Assembly (NCBI GenBank): GCA_029225565.1
Contig: JAQXWS010000038.1
Coordinates: 1 to 64,000, forward strand
Reading direction: 5' to 3'
Length of the DNA stretch: 64,000 nt
Origin: Eubacteriales bacterium
GTDB lineage: Bacteria > Bacillota > Clostridia > Oscillospirales > Acutalibacteraceae
The notes under the pieces were generated by a model that searched no databases, was not told where the DNA came from, and worked only from the letters and a program-made list of their open reading frames with translations. Numbering within the stretch: position 1 is the stretch's first letter; the number at the start of each line of letters is the position of its first letter. This document shows positions 27,199-38,479 of the stretch, one piece after another. Both the position numbers and the translations under genes were made by a program.

Positions 27199-28476
27199 TT
27201 ATGCCTCCATAATATCCTTTGCATTAAGGGTGGTAGGCTTTCTTTTTTTGTTTGTTCTAATCAAAGGCTTTTCGTCATTCTTGACGCAATCCTCGGTAAC
27301 AACAATTTTTTCTATTGTGTAATCGGACGGCACCTCGAACATCAGGTCATTGAGTACACTCTCGAACACACTGCGCAAGCCTCTGGCGCCGGTCTTACGC
27401 TCCAGTGTTACATCGGCCATTGCTGCCAAAGCCTCATCACGGAACTCCAGTTGAACATTGTCCATCTCAAACAGCTTTGTATATTGCTTGACAATGGAAT
27501 TCTTTGGCTCGGTCATAATTCGTACCAGTGCGTCCTTGTCAAGCTCGTCAAGAACGGTAACAACCGGTATTCTGCCAATAAGCTCAGGTATAAGTCCGTA
27601 CTTGACTAAGTCGTGCTGAACAACATGCTTCATAATATCGGACTTTTCTACCTTGTTTTTGTCAAGGTCCGAGCCGAATCCGAGAGAATTCTTGCCCAAT
27701 CTCTTCTCAATTATCTTTTCTATTCCATCAAAAGCGCCGCCGCAAATAAACAGTATGTTGGTGGTGTCAATCTGGATAAAATCCTGTTGCGGGTGCTTGC
27801 GTCCTCCTCCGGGCGGTACATTGGATACGGTACCCTCCAGAATTTTAAGCAACGCCTGTTGTACACCCTCACCGCTTACATCACGGGTGATAGAGCGATT
27901 TTCGCTCTTACGACTAATCTTGTCAATTTCGTCAACATAGATTATACCACGCTGAGCCTTTTCTATATCAAAGTCGGCGGCCTGAATAAGTCTGAGGAGT
28001 ATATTCTCAACATCCTCGCCCACATAACCTGCCTCTGTGAGAGTGGTGGCGTCAGCAATTGCAAACGGTACATCAAGAATTTTTGCCAATGTCTGTGCAA
28101 GCATGGTTTTGCCCACACCGGTAGGTCCCAGCAACAAAATATTACTCTTTTGCAGTTCAACATCGCCGTCGTTACCGTAAAGAATACGCTTATAATGATT
28201 ATATACAGCTACGGAAAGTGCCTTCTTTGCCATATCCTGACCGATAACATACTCGTCCAGCTTCGCTTTTATTTCCATAGGCTTAGGTATAACCATATCT
28301 GAAATATCGGTACCGGTAGGATGCGGCGTTGCTTCGCTGATTAATTCGTTACAAAGAGCAATACATTCGTCACAAATAAACACGCCCGGCCCCTCAATAA
28401 GCTTGTGAACCATGGATTCGCTCTTGCCGCAAAAAGAACATCTTGCAACGATTGATGTGCTGTCATCCCTTGCCAT
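27199..28476 (-). CDS. clpX: ATP-dependent Clp protease ATP-binding subunit ClpX
   Basis: Zinc-binding CSFCGKSE...[20 protein letters not shown]. Confidence 0.98.
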   Translation of the reverse strand: MARDDSTSIVARCSFCGKSESMVHKLIEGPGVFICDECIALCNELISEATPHPTGTDISDMVIPKPMEIKAKLDEYVIGQDMAKKALSVAVYNHYKRILYGNDGDVELQKSNILLLGPTGVGKTMLAQTLAKILDVPFAIADATTLTEAGYVGEDVENILLRLIQAADFDIEKAQRGIIYVDEIDKISRKSENRSITRDVSGEGVQQALLKILEGTVSNVPPGGGRKHPQQDFIQIDTTNILFICGGAFDGIEKIIEKRLGKNSLGFGSDLDKNKVEKSDIMKHVVQHDLVKYGLIPELIGRIPVVTVLDELDKDALVRIMTEPKNSIVKQYTKLFEMDNVQLEFRDEALAAMADVTLERKTGARGLRSVFESVLNDLMFEVPSDYTIEKIVVTEDCVKNDEKPLIRTNKKRKPTTLNAKDIMEA

Positions 28477-28487
28477 TTAGCAAACTC

Positions 28488-29087
28488 CTATCTCTTGTCG
28501 ATTACTTTGTCAACAAGGCCATATTCCATAGCCTCCTGGGCTGACATCCAGTTGTCACGGTCGGTATCCTTAACCAAAGTTTCGTAATCCTTTGCGCAGT
28601 TTTCTGCAAGAATACGATTCAGCTTTTCCTTGGTTTTGACCAGGTTCTTTGCTGCAATTTCTACATCGGTTGCCTGACCTGTGATACCGCTGCCACCAAC
28701 CAAAGGCTGGTGAATAAGAATCTCGCTGTTAGGCAGGGCGATTCTCTTGCCCTTTGTACCGCTGGACAGTAAGAATGCGCCCATGCTTGCAGCCATACCG
28801 ACACATATTGTTGATACATCGCACTTGATGTAATTCATGGTGTCGTAAATTGCAAGTCCTGCGGTAACAGAGCCACCGGGAGAGTTAATGTACAGCGAAA
28901 TATCCTTTTCGCTGTCCTGGCTCTCAAGGAATAACAGCTGTGCAACAACAAGTGATGCAGTCTGGTCATTCACTTCATCAGAAAGGACAATAATTCTATC
29001 TGATAAAAGCCTTGAAAAAATATCAACACTGCGCTCGCCGGAACTTGATTGTTCAATTACATAAGGCATTGAAGCCATATAAATCAC
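28488..29087 (-). CDS. clpP: ATP-dependent Clp protease proteolytic subunit ClpP
   Basis: [46 protein letters not shown]. Confidence 0.98.
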   Translation of the reverse strand: MIYMASMPYVIEQSSSGERSVDIFSRLLSDRIIVLSDEVNDQTASLVVAQLLFLESQDSEKDISLYINSPGGSVTAGLAIYDTMNYIKCDVSTICVGMAASMGAFLLSSGTKGKRIALPNSEILIHQPLVGGSGITGQATDVEIAAKNLVKTKEKLNRILAENCAKDYETLVKDTDRDNWMSAQEAMEYGLVDKVIDKR

Positions 29088-29117
29088 TATCCTTTTTTAT
29101 AATCTGTTGGTAATATC

Positions 29118-30398
29118 TTACGCTTTCTTTGCGTTTTCTACTACAAAGTCGATTGCTTTCTTTGTAACAATATCCTTGGAAAGCTGTGAGGCAGGTACAG
29201 CTGCCTTAATCTGGTCAGCCTCCATATTGTACTGCTCTGCAAGCTTTGCAACCTCAGCATCGATTTCTTCATCAGATGCCTCAATCTTTTCTGCCTTAAC
29301 AATAGCATCAAGTGCGATTGATACAAGTACCTGCTTCTTTGCGCCCTCAAGAAACTGCTCTCTGAACTGCTCCATGGTCTGGCCAAGATACTGAAGATAC
29401 ATATTGAGGTCAATGCCCTGCATCTGGAGTCTGTAGCTGTAATCCTGAATCATCTCGTCACACTTCTGTGTGTTCATGCACTCAGGCACCTCAACCTCCA
29501 TACCCTCAACAACCTGGTCGATAAGCTGGTTTTCAAAGTCGATGTCAGCATCCTTTTGCTTTTTATCTGCGATTTGCTTTTTAATATCTTCCTTTAATTC
29601 GTCAAGAGTGTCAAACTCGGATACATCCTTTGCAAACTCGTCATCCAGAACAGGAAGCTCTTTAGCTTTAATCTCGTGGATTTTGCACTTAAATACAGCG
29701 TCCTTGCCTGCAAGTGAAGGCTCATACTCCTCCGGGAATGTAACATTTACATCAAATTCCTCATCAACCTTGTGGCCTGCCACCTGCTCCTCAAAGCCGG
29801 GAATAAAGCTGTTTGAGCCAAGCTCAAGAGGATAATTCTCACCCTTGCCACCGTCAAACGCAACGCCGTCAACAAAGCCCTCAAAGTCAATCTCTGCTGT
29901 GTCGCCCATCTCTGCGGCTCTGTCCTCAACAATGATAAGTCTGCTGTTGCGATCCTGCATATTCTTAAGTTCCTCAGCAACATTCTCATCAGTTGCCTCG
30001 GTATCCATCATAGTTGCCTTTAAGCCCTTGTATTTTCCAAGCTTAACCTCGGGGTAAGTGGTTACCTTCATTTTCATTTCTACGCCCTCTGCCTTGCTCA
30101 TTACAGGCACATCAAGGTCGTACGGTTGGTCAACAACATTCAGTCCTGCCTCGTCAAATGCCTGCTGAACAGCCTGTGGATAAACAATCTCGAGTGCGTC
30201 CTCAAAGAAAACGCCCTCACCGTAAACCTTTTCTACCATGCCCTGTGTAGCCTTACCCTTACGGAAGCCGGGAAGTTGAATTGACTTTCTCTGCTTCATA
30301 TATGCAGATTTGCAAGCCTCGGTAAAGGTAGCAGAATCAACCGTTACCTCAATCTCGTATGTATTTGTGTCAATTTTATTTGATGATTTAAGTGCCAT
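29118..30398 (-). CDS. tig: trigger factor
   Basis: PGFRKGKATQGMVEKVYGEGVFFEDAL; FKBP-like domain; upstream of clpP-clpX. Confidence 0.97.
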   Translation of the reverse strand: MALKSSNKIDTNTYEIEVTVDSATFTEACKSAYMKQRKSIQLPGFRKGKATQGMVEKVYGEGVFFEDALEIVYPQAVQQAFDEAGLNVVDQPYDLDVPVMSKAEGVEMKMKVTTYPEVKLGKYKGLKATMMDTEATDENVAEELKNMQDRNSRLIIVEDRAAEMGDTAEIDFEGFVDGVAFDGGKGENYPLELGSNSFIPGFEEQVAGHKVDEEFDVNVTFPEEYEPSLAGKDAVFKCKIHEIKAKELPVLDDEFAKDVSEFDTLDELKEDIKKQIADKKQKDADIDFENQLIDQVVEGMEVEVPECMNTQKCDEMIQDYSYRLQMQGIDLNMYLQYLGQTMEQFREQFLEGAKKQVLVSIALDAIVKAEKIEASDEEIDAEVAKLAEQYNMEADQIKAAVPASQLSKDIVTKKAIDFVVENAKKA

Positions 30399-30484
30399 GG
30401 TAATGACCTCCTCATAAAAATATACTGTATTTTTGTCGTCGAGCGTGTATTATAACATAATACGGAAAAAATTACAAGCATTAT

Positions 30485-31165
30485 TTAATATATTAACTTA
30501 GGTATAAAGCCTAATTTGTCACAGGAAATCAACTTAAAATCAATTCCGTCAATATTATCCTCAACAGCAAGCCTTGCAGCTACACCGTGAAGATGCCCAT
30601 AATAGCATTTTTTTATACCATATTGACTCAATATATCAACAATTTCCCTGCAACAGCTATTGGTGGTAATCGGCGGATAGTGAAGAAAAACTATCTTATT
30701 GTCGCTTTGGGCAGAATCCAGGGACATTTTGATTCTGCCTACCTCACGGGCCAGAACCTTTTCGTCATGGGGCTCGTCACTATCGAACATCCATCCCCTG
30801 CTTCCGCATACGGATATTCCGTCAATATTGTATGAATTATTGTGCAAAATACTAACGGTATCAAAATTATTATCAGCAATAAAATTATTCATTTTGTTGA
30901 TTGTTGTCCACCAATAATCATGATTACCTTTAAGTATTATCTTTTTGCCGTTAAGCTTGTTAATGAAATCAAAATCCGCATACAACTGTTCAAAATTCAT
31001 TGCCCAGCTTATATCACCGGCTATAACAACAGTATCATCGTCAGTAACAATTCTGTTCCAATTGTTTTCAAGGCGCTCAACATAATCATTCCAGCCGGGA
31101 AACGAATCCATGGGCTTGTTGGTGCCAAAAGATAAATGAGTGTCAGCAATAGCAAATAAAGACAT
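30485..31165 (-). CDS. metallophosphoesterase
   Basis: FAIADTHLSFG, VIAGDISWAMN, LKGNHDYWW, GHLHG motifs. Confidence 0.92.
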   Translation of the reverse strand: MSLFAIADTHLSFGTNKPMDSFPGWNDYVERLENNWNRIVTDDDTVVIAGDISWAMNFEQLYADFDFINKLNGKKIILKGNHDYWWTTINKMNNFIADNNFDTVSILHNNSYNIDGISVCGSRGWMFDSDEPHDEKVLAREVGRIKMSLDSAQSDNKIVFLHYPPITTNSCCREIVDILSQYGIKKCYYGHLHGVAARLAVEDNIDGIDFKLISCDKLGFIPKLIY

Positions 31166-31227
31166 AAAATCTCCTTGTATATTTTTATAACAAACAGCAC
31201 AAGATAGTACTGAAGGGAGTGAAACCA

Positions 31228-31395
31228 ATGAAAGAAGAAATCAAAGGAATCTGCTGCGAAGTAAAAAATTGTGTATATCACGATATGTCAAACGGCTGCA
31301 CAGCAGGCGAAATCAAGGTAGGCAGTCAAACAGCAACAAAGTCATACGAGACAAACTGCGAAACCTTTAAATGTAACGAAAACTGTTGTGATTAA
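31228..31395 (+). CDS. DUF1540-like small Cys-rich protein (55 aa)
   Basis: MKEEIKGICCEVKNCVYHDMSNGCTAGEIKVGSQTATKSYETNCETFKCNENCCD; RBS AAGGGAG upstream; below ORF track cutoff. Confidence 0.85.
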   Translation: MKEEIKGICCEVKNCVYHDMSNGCTAGEIKVGSQTATKSYETNCETFKCNENCCD

Positions 31396-31404
31396 TAGCA
31401 AAAA

Positions 31405-31433
31405 TGCGGCTCAACCGAGCCGCTATTTTTTTT
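31405..31433. terminator. bidirectional terminator GCGGCTC-aacc-GAGCCGC
   Basis: stem-loop with flanking T-rich tract between convergent genes. Confidence 0.75.
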
Positions 31434-32928
31434 ATAAATTAAGAAGCTTGAACACCATCTGGCTCATATTCTCCTTGTCGCACACATCGGTAAAACGAAT
31501 TTGCTTATCCTTGAGTGCTTTCAGCGGAGTCGGAATATCAACACCTGTTTTTTTGTTGAGCTCATCAACCATTTGGAATTCGTCAAGCATAGATTCCTCG
31601 CCTCCCATAACTGCGGAAAGAACGCTCTTTGAGAACTTGTACGGTGAAGCTGTAGAATCAATAACTGTTACAATATCGTCGCCGGTTGAGGATACATAGT
31701 TTTCGTAAACCTTGACAGCAACCGCCGTATGTGTATCACATAGATAATTGTAATTGTCAAAATGAGCCTTAATTGTGTCGTCAACTGACTTTTCGTCACA
31801 GAATCCTGCATCGAATATAGCCTTAATGTCGGCAATGAGTTGATCGGATACTGTATATCTGCCGTCGGTAGATAATGAGGACATAAGTGACGCAACAAGA
31901 GTGTCATCCTCTGCGCTGATATGATAGAGCAGCCTCTCAAGATTGGAGGAAATGAGTATATCCATTGAGGGCGAGGTTGTGGTATAAAAGTCTCTGTTAC
32001 GATTGTACTCGCCTGTCTTTAGGAAATCCGTAAGAACATTATTTGAGTTGGAAGCGCATACAAGCTTTTTGATTGGGAGACCCATCTGCTTTGCATAATA
32101 AGCAGCAAGAATGTTGCCGAAATTACCCGTTGGCACAACAACATTAATCTCTTCACCCAAAGCAATTCTGCCGCTGTCGAGCAAGTCGCAATAGGTAGAA
32201 AAATAGTAAACTATCTGTGGCACAAGACGGCCCCAGTTGATTGAGTTGGCAGAAGAAAACATCATATTCTTGTTTGCCAGCTCGGCCTTAATTTCCTCAT
32301 TTGTAAAAATAGCCTTAACTGCACTTTGCGCGTCGTCAAAATTACCGTTGATAGCACATACGGCAACATTGTCGCCCTCCTGTGTTGTCATCTGTAATTT
32401 TTGCATCGGTGATACGCCGTTAACAGGATAGAATACAAGAATTTTTGTGTTATCTACATTTTTAAATCCCTCAAGTGCGGCCTTGCCGGTATCACCGGAG
32501 GTGGCAACAAGAATGACAATTGTCTTGCCTTGGGCGGTCTTTTTTGCCGATACTGTCATAAGATAAGGCAAAAGCTGAAGTGCCATATCCTTGAATGCAC
32601 AGGTTGGACCGTGCCATAACTCAAGAATATTTTCGTTACCGTTTACATTTACTGTAGGCGCAATCTTGTACGAAGAAAACTTTTCTTCATCATAGGCTCC
32701 GTTGACGCAATAATCCAGTTCTTCATCGCTAAAGTCGGTAAGGAATTCCTTGAGTACGGTTTTTGCCCTCTCCGTATATGGCATTGATACCATACTGCCT
32801 ATCTTGTCCAGGTCGAACTGAGGCATTTCGCAGGGTACAAAAAGTCCGCCTTCCTCGCTGATTCCCTGAGCAATAGCTTGAGATGCTGTTACTCTGATGC
32901 TCTTATCTCTTGTAGAAGTATAAAACAT
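31432..32928 (-). CDS. thrC: threonine synthase
   Basis: LFVP, HGPTCAFKDMALQLLPYLM, ATSGDTGKAALEGF. Confidence 0.96.
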   Translation of the reverse strand: MFYTSTRDKSIRVTASQAIAQGISEEGGLFVPCEMPQFDLDKIGSMVSMPYTERAKTVLKEFLTDFSDEELDYCVNGAYDEEKFSSYKIAPTVNVNGNENILELWHGPTCAFKDMALQLLPYLMTVSAKKTAQGKTIVILVATSGDTGKAALEGFKNVDNTKILVFYPVNGVSPMQKLQMTTQEGDNVAVCAINGNFDDAQSAVKAIFTNEEIKAELANKNMMFSSANSINWGRLVPQIVYYFSTYCDLLDSGRIALGEEINVVVPTGNFGNILAAYYAKQMGLPIKKLVCASNSNNVLTDFLKTGEYNRNRDFYTTTSPSMDILISSNLERLLYHISAEDDTLVASLMSSLSTDGRYTVSDQLIADIKAIFDAGFCDEKSVDDTIKAHFDNYNYLCDTHTAVAVKVYENYVSSTGDDIVTVIDSTASPYKFSKSVLSAVMGGEESMLDEFQMVDELNKKTGVDIPTPLKALKDKQIRFTDVCDKENMSQMVFKLLNL

Positions 32929-32960
32929 ATCATTTCTCCTATATCAAAATTATAAATATT

Positions 32961-33329
32961 CTATAACAATTCAAAGGCATTTTCAAGATGTTTAAAGGAT
33001 TTTATTTCATTATTAACGCAAAACACCTCAATTACATCAAACCTCGGCTGCAAATTCACCTTGAATGCAGTAATATATTGAGCCGCTGCTGCAGCAATTC
33101 GCTTTTGTTTTGCGTAATCCACAAATTCCTTTGGTTGCGCAATAGATTTTTCATTTCGCATCTTCACTTCAACAAAGGCGATAACACCATCCTTCTCGGC
33201 GATAATATCCACCTCTCCAAAACGCGTTTGGTAATTACCGTCAAGAATTACATACCCATTACTGCGCAAAAAGTTGGCAGCCTTTTTTTCTGCAAGTCGT
33301 CCGTAATTAATCATTTTTTTGCGTACCAT
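32961..33329 (-). CDS. YraN/UPF0102 family nuclease-like protein
   Basis: GEVDIIAEKDGVIAFVEVKMR. Confidence 0.93.
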   Translation of the reverse strand: MVRKKMINYGRLAEKKAANFLRSNGYVILDGNYQTRFGEVDIIAEKDGVIAFVEVKMRNEKSIAQPKEFVDYAKQKRIAAAAAQYITAFKVNLQPRFDVIEVFCVNNEIKSFKHLENAFELL

Positions 33330-33934
33330 GTTTTTAGAAATGTTTGTCTGTGTATGGGACTTGGGCCGAATTTGTCAAGCATTTCGTAATGGAGCTTTGT
33401 GCCGTAGCCCTTGTGTTTTTCGAATTGGTATTGAGGATACATTTCTGCCATTTTGAGCATAAATCTGTCCCTGGCAACCTTTGCAAGGATTGACGCTGCG
33501 GCAATGCTGGCAGACCTGGCATCTCCTTTGACAATCGTTTCGCCGGGGACGGAAAGCTTTGGCATTCTGTTGCCGTCAATCAGCGCGTAATCTGCCGGGT
33601 GACTCAATCCCTCCACCGCACGACTCATCGCAAGATATGTTGCATTGAGAATATTGTATTGGTCGATTTCTTCAGGTGTTGCAGTGGCAATACAGTAATC
33701 CAAAGCCTCTGTCTTGATAATATCAAACAGCGCCTCACGCTTTTTTTCGGAAAGCTTTTTTGAGTCATTAACACCATCTATGATTTTTCCCTGTGGGAGG
33801 ATAACGGCAGCGGCATACACCGGACCTGCCAGCGGTCCCCTGCCTGCCTCATCAACACCGCAAACGGCAGTATACCCATTTGCAGTTGCTTTATCTTCAA
33901 ATTCAAGCCAATTGATTGTTTCTACGTTTTTCAT
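33311..33934 (-). CDS. rnhB: ribonuclease HII
   Basis: GVDEAGRGPLAGPVYAAAVIL. Confidence 0.97.
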   Translation of the reverse strand: MKNVETINWLEFEDKATANGYTAVCGVDEAGRGPLAGPVYAAAVILPQGKIIDGVNDSKKLSEKKREALFDIIKTEALDYCIATATPEEIDQYNILNATYLAMSRAVEGLSHPADYALIDGNRMPKLSVPGETIVKGDARSASIAAASILAKVARDRFMLKMAEMYPQYQFEKHKGYGTKLHYEMLDKFGPSPIHRQTFLKTWYAKK

Positions 33935-34797
33935 TGCGGTAATTCCAGGGTAATTCTACCCAATTTCCCTCCTCTAAACTCATCGGCAACAATGACAGCG
34001 GCGCGCTCATAATCTATCTCTCCGCCTTTGATGAGAAAGCCTCTTTTCTTGCCAATCATCTCCAAAATCTCCCAACCTTGCAAGTGTTCAACTCCGGAAA
34101 TTTTGTACCGTTCTTCTATAGAACCGGGTCTGGTTTTAGCCAATGCTTCCAGCAAACGGCACACCAAGGTTTCTCGGTCTGTTATCTCATCCTTGACAGA
34201 ACCGATGAAAGCAAGCTTGTCCCCAACCTCGGGGTCATCAAATTTTGGCCACAATACGCCGGGAGTATCCAGTAATTCAATACCGTTGCCAACATTGAAC
34301 CACTGATTCTGTCTTGTTACGCCGGCTTTGTCGGCTACCTTAGCCTTAGAATTTTTGCCCATTCGATTGATGAATGACGATTTGCCTGTGTTCGGAATAC
34401 CTACAACCATAAGGCGCAGCGGCTTACCTGCCATGCCCTTGCTCTCGTTGCGGGCAATAACATCTGCCAAGGCTTTTTTTACTATCGTGTCAAATTTGTT
34501 TAGGCCCTTGCCGGTTCTGCAATCCACAGCAATAGCATAATGACCTTTATTCTCAAAATATTTTAGCCACATGGCAGTAGCGTTTGCATCTGCTACATCG
34601 CATTTGTTGAGAAGTATTACCCTGGGCTTTTTGCTGACAATATCATCAAGCTCAGGATTGCGAGAGCTCATTGGAACTCGGGCATCAACAATCTCCACAA
34701 CGCCGTCAACCAGGCTCAACGATTCTTTGATTTGGCGCCTGGTTTTGGCCATATGACCGGGAAACCATTGCACATTTTGCTTAACATAATCAGGCAT
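33931..34797 (-). CDS. rbgA: ribosome biogenesis GTPase YlqF/RbgA
   Basis: QWFPGHMAKTRRQI, circularly permuted NKCD / GIPNTGKSSFINRM. Confidence 0.95.
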   Translation of the reverse strand: MPDYVKQNVQWFPGHMAKTRRQIKESLSLVDGVVEIVDARVPMSSRNPELDDIVSKKPRVILLNKCDVADANATAMWLKYFENKGHYAIAVDCRTGKGLNKFDTIVKKALADVIARNESKGMAGKPLRLMVVGIPNTGKSSFINRMGKNSKAKVADKAGVTRQNQWFNVGNGIELLDTPGVLWPKFDDPEVGDKLAFIGSVKDEITDRETLVCRLLEALAKTRPGSIEERYKISGVEHLQGWEILEMIGKKRGFLIKGGEIDYERAAVIVADEFRGGKLGRITLELPQ

Positions 34798-34849
34798 AAT
34801 ATCACCACCGAAAATATTATACTAAATTTTTTTGTTCATTGCAAATAAA

Positions 34850-34876
34850 TAAGCCGTACCTAACAGATACGGCTTA
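34850..34876 (-). terminator. terminator of rplS, AAGCCGTA-cctaacaga-TACGGCTT
   Basis: inverted repeat directly downstream of rplS. Confidence 0.75.
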
Positions 34877-34887
34877 AATACGAAAAA

Positions 34888-35232
34888 TTATCTAAGGTTT
34901 TCCTTAACCTTAGCTGCCTTACCAACTCTGTCGCGAAGATAGTAAAGCTTTGCTCTTCTGACCTTACCGGAGCGAACAACCTTTACATCAACTACATTTG
35001 GTGAATGTAATGGGAATACACGCTCAATACCTACGCCATATGATACACGACGAACGGTAAATGTCTCAGAAATACCTGAGCCTCTCTTGGCGATAACTGT
35101 TCCCTCGAACATCTGGATTCTTTCTCTCTGACCCTCACGGATATTAACAGATACTCTAACAGTATCACCGATATTGAACTTAGGGGTCTCTGCTTTGATG
35201 CTGTCGCCAGCGATAATCTTAAGTGCGTCCAT
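34888..35232 (-). CDS. rplS: 50S ribosomal protein L19
   Basis: [57 protein letters not shown]. Confidence 0.98.
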   Translation of the reverse strand: MDALKIIAGDSIKAETPKFNIGDTVRVSVNIREGQRERIQMFEGTVIAKRGSGISETFTVRRVSYGVGIERVFPLHSPNVVDVKVVRSGKVRRAKLYYLRDRVGKAAKVKENLR

Positions 35233-35392
35233 TTTATTTCCTCCTTAATTATTTATGAGATGTTCTTATCAATAAAATGAAAGCGGACCATCCTCTAAAA
35301 TGCTGAAACGCCGGCATTTTTCGCATTGCTAAAGAAAACAATGGCTAAATGCTGATATATAATATCACAAACAATCGCAAAATGCAAGCATT

Positions 35393-36058
35393 TTATTTGT
35401 ATTCTTTAAAATCTTTTGTCAACAAATTGATTCTTGCAATGGATTTCCACTGATAATCCATATCTATCAGTCTAATTAAGGTGTCAAACAATAATGCCGG
35501 ATTCAGATTTTTTTCCGGTCCGGCAAGTAATCTGATGTTGATTACTACATTATTTTCCCTGACAGATACATTGTATTTTTCAATAAAAGCCTTTATGTCC
35601 GTTTCCTTAAGGACTCTGCGTTTACCCTGCTTGCCCTTTTTGAGAGCCATAATGGTATCTCCGTCGAGAACGGACTTGATTTTTTCCAAAGCCAAATCAT
35701 TGTCATCAAACTCAATTTTGTAAACATAGTCGCTGTATGCTATTTCACCGCTGGGTAAAAAGTCGTCATACACATCCACAACCCTGATTCCCGTGGGCAG
35801 CGCATCATTCATTCGACGCATTACTTCATCATTGCTTACTTCGTCAAGCAGTCGAATATCAACATTCTCGCACAAACTTTCTACTCCCAATGACAGGGGT
35901 AACGAAAAGCTCATATAGGCATGGGGATTGAATCCCTCTGTGTACCAGATACGCAATTTTGCACGGGATATGGCACGGGAGAATACTCTGTTTGTGTCCA
36001 GGTGGCTAATATACTTTGCCTGCCCGGTTTTAGAAAAACGAAGTCTAATTTCTCGCAT
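35393..36058 (-). CDS. TIGR03936 family radical SAM-associated protein (DUF2344)
   Basis: RLRFSKTGQAKYISHLDTNRVFSRAISRA. Confidence 0.92.
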   Translation of the reverse strand: MREIRLRFSKTGQAKYISHLDTNRVFSRAISRAKLRIWYTEGFNPHAYMSFSLPLSLGVESLCENVDIRLLDEVSNDEVMRRMNDALPTGIRVVDVYDDFLPSGEIAYSDYVYKIEFDDNDLALEKIKSVLDGDTIMALKKGKQGKRRVLKETDIKAFIEKYNVSVRENNVVINIRLLAGPEKNLNPALLFDTLIRLIDMDYQWKSIARINLLTKDFKEYK

Positions 36059-37889
36059 CGCAATGTCCTCCGTTCAGCTTATTTGCACCACAGCCGGAGC
36101 ATTTGATTCTGCAATGAGGAGTAACGGTGTTTTGGTGAGCCTTTTTGTTTTCGTTTTCCAAAAACTTTCGGCTAACGCCGTAATCCAGGTGGTCCCAAGG
36201 CAGTAATTCGCTAAACTCCCTCTTTCTTTGAGTATAAAAATATGGGTCGATATTATGCTGATTAAAGGCATCCATCCAAGCATCAAAATTGAATTTATCG
36301 TCCCAGGAATCAAACTTGCACCCATTACGAAAAGCGGTATAAATAACCTTGGATAATCGTCTGTCCCCTCTTGCAAAAACACCCTCAAGAAGCGAAGTGG
36401 GAGTCTGATGATACGAAACCTTAATCTTTTTGGTGGGAATGGACTCCAGCAAGTGCTTTTGTTTTTGTTGCAAGGATTCCATATTGTCCTCCGGTTCCCA
36501 TTGAAAAGGAGTAAAGGGCTTTGGTATAAAGGAAGCGCAGGAAATAGATACTTGAACACCGGTACCGGCTTGTCTGTTTGGATTTTTGCCAAAGGCGTGA
36601 ACAACCTTCATACCGAGGTCGGCAATACCCTCTATATCCTCCATTGTCTCCGTAGGCAATCCCATCATAAAGTAAAGCTTTACGCTGCACCAGCCGTTGT
36701 CAAAGGCTTTGGTACAAGTACGAAGCACCTCTTCCTCGGTTACATTCTTATTAATTACATCCCGAAGCCTTTGGGTACCGGCCTCCGGGGCAAAGGTAAG
36801 TCCGCTTTTTCGTACGCGATTAAGCTTATCCACCAATTCGTCGGAAAAATTATCAACCCGCAAGCTTGGCAGGGACAGATTGATTTTTTCTTTTTCTGTC
36901 CAATCAATAAGCGTGGTCAGCATCTCGTCAACGCATGAGTGGTCGGAGGTGGACAAAGAGCATAGCGATATTTCGTCATATCCGGTATTATCAATCAAGG
37001 CCTTAGCTTGCTTATTGATTGTTTCAACGCTTTTTTCTCTGATGGGCCGGTAAATAAAGCCGGCCTGACAAAAACGACAGCCCCTGATACAGCCTCTGAA
37101 TATCTCCTCAACTGCCCTGTCGTGAACTATGTTGATAAAAGGAACAACAAACTTGTCGGGGTAATATACCTTGTCCAAATCACTGATGATGGCTTTCTTT
37201 ACCGGCATAGGAGCGCCGTCAATGGGCGTTAGGCTCTTTAGAGTACCGTCATCATTGTACCGGTCAACATACAGAGAAGGAACATATACACCCACAATAT
37301 CCTTAGCTCTATGTAAAAATTCTTGCCTTGTACAATTATTTGCTTTACATTCCTTTAGCAGGTCAATAACCTGATTTGTGGTTTCCTCACCCTCGCCGAG
37401 AAATACTATATCACAAAAATCGGCAATCGGCTCCGGATTGCAGGTACAGGGTCCGCCAACGCAAACAATAGGAGTCAATTCCATTCTGTCCTTAGAAAAA
37501 ACAGGAACCTTTGCCAAATCCAGCATATTGAGTACATTGCTATAACACAGCTCATATTGCAGAGTAAAGCCAATCATATCAAAATCCTTGATATAATCAC
37601 CGGACTCCAAGGCAAACAAGGGCACATTATTGGCTCTCATTTGTTCCTCCATGTCGGTATCGGGAGCAAAGACTCGCTCGCACCATGCGTCATCACGCTG
37701 ATTAACAAGCCCGTACAATATTTTCATACCCAAATGGCTCATACCGATTTCGTAGGTGTCGGGAAAGCAAAAAGCATACCTAATATCAACTTTTGCTGCA
37801 TCCTTAACCACGCTGTTCAGTTCACCGCCAACATATCTTGCCGGTTTTTGAACATACTGGAGTATTTTTTCTACTTCTTTCTTTATCAT
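36045..37889 (-). CDS. TIGR03960 family B12-binding radical SAM protein
   Basis: FRGCIRGCRFCQAGFIYRPIREKS; YVGGELN N-terminus. Confidence 0.93.
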   Translation of the reverse strand: MIKKEVEKILQYVQKPARYVGGELNSVVKDAAKVDIRYAFCFPDTYEIGMSHLGMKILYGLVNQRDDAWCERVFAPDTDMEEQMRANNVPLFALESGDYIKDFDMIGFTLQYELCYSNVLNMLDLAKVPVFSKDRMELTPIVCVGGPCTCNPEPIADFCDIVFLGEGEETTNQVIDLLKECKANNCTRQEFLHRAKDIVGVYVPSLYVDRYNDDGTLKSLTPIDGAPMPVKKAIISDLDKVYYPDKFVVPFINIVHDRAVEEIFRGCIRGCRFCQAGFIYRPIREKSVETINKQAKALIDNTGYDEISLCSLSTSDHSCVDEMLTTLIDWTEKEKINLSLPSLRVDNFSDELVDKLNRVRKSGLTFAPEAGTQRLRDVINKNVTEEEVLRTCTKAFDNGWCSVKLYFMMGLPTETMEDIEGIADLGMKVVHAFGKNPNRQAGTGVQVSISCASFIPKPFTPFQWEPEDNMESLQQKQKHLLESIPTKKIKVSYHQTPTSLLEGVFARGDRRLSKVIYTAFRNGCKFDSWDDKFNFDAWMDAFNQHNIDPYFYTQRKREFSELLPWDHLDYGVSRKFLENENKKAHQNTVTPHCRIKCSGCGANKLNGGHCDARN

Positions 37890-37897
37890 ACATAACC

Positions 37898-38440
37898 TCA
37901 ATCATAACTGTTACACAGTGAGTAAATCACTGCATAAACAGTAATTATCAAAAAACTAACATTACCTACAATGACAGAATAAATAAACAAAACGGTAATT
38001 GAAATAAAACTAACAAAATAGTATATCCTATCAGACAATTTCAAGTCAAACAGGGAATTTAGCACGAGCTTGAGGGCTCTGCCCCCATCCAGAGGATAAA
38101 TAGGCAAAGCGTTAATTAAAAACAACGCTCCGTTAATATCTGTGGATATACCGGCAACCCAAAATAAACCGTTGACAAAAATGCCCGAAAGCAAAAACAA
38201 GCACTCTTTTCCATAGGAAAAACAGGTACTGTGTCGCAAGCCAACACCCACAAATGACAATGATATACTGTCAACCTTGCCACCCAAAAGTATCAAACAT
38301 ATAATATGCGCCAGCTCATGCAATGACGCAAACAACATAACCTGAGCCAATGCTGTATTATCGGTCAGAAAGCATAGGGCAACAAACACAACAAATGTGT
38401 AGTGTATTACCACCGTGGTGCCAAAAGCCTTGATTTTCAT
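37898..38440 (-). CDS. site-2 protease-like (SpoIVFB/M50 family) membrane metalloprotease
   Basis: HELAHI (HExxH) and PIYPLDGGRAL (NPxDG-like) motifs. Confidence 0.85.
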   Translation of the reverse strand: MKIKAFGTTVVIHYTFVVFVALCFLTDNTALAQVMLFASLHELAHIICLILLGGKVDSISLSFVGVGLRHSTCFSYGKECLFLLSGIFVNGLFWVAGISTDINGALFLINALPIYPLDGGRALKLVLNSLFDLKLSDRIYYFVSFISITVLFIYSVIVGNVSFLIITVYAVIYSLCNSYD

Positions 38441-38479
38441 ACTATCACCAAAGGATAATATGTTTTTACAAAAAAATGA

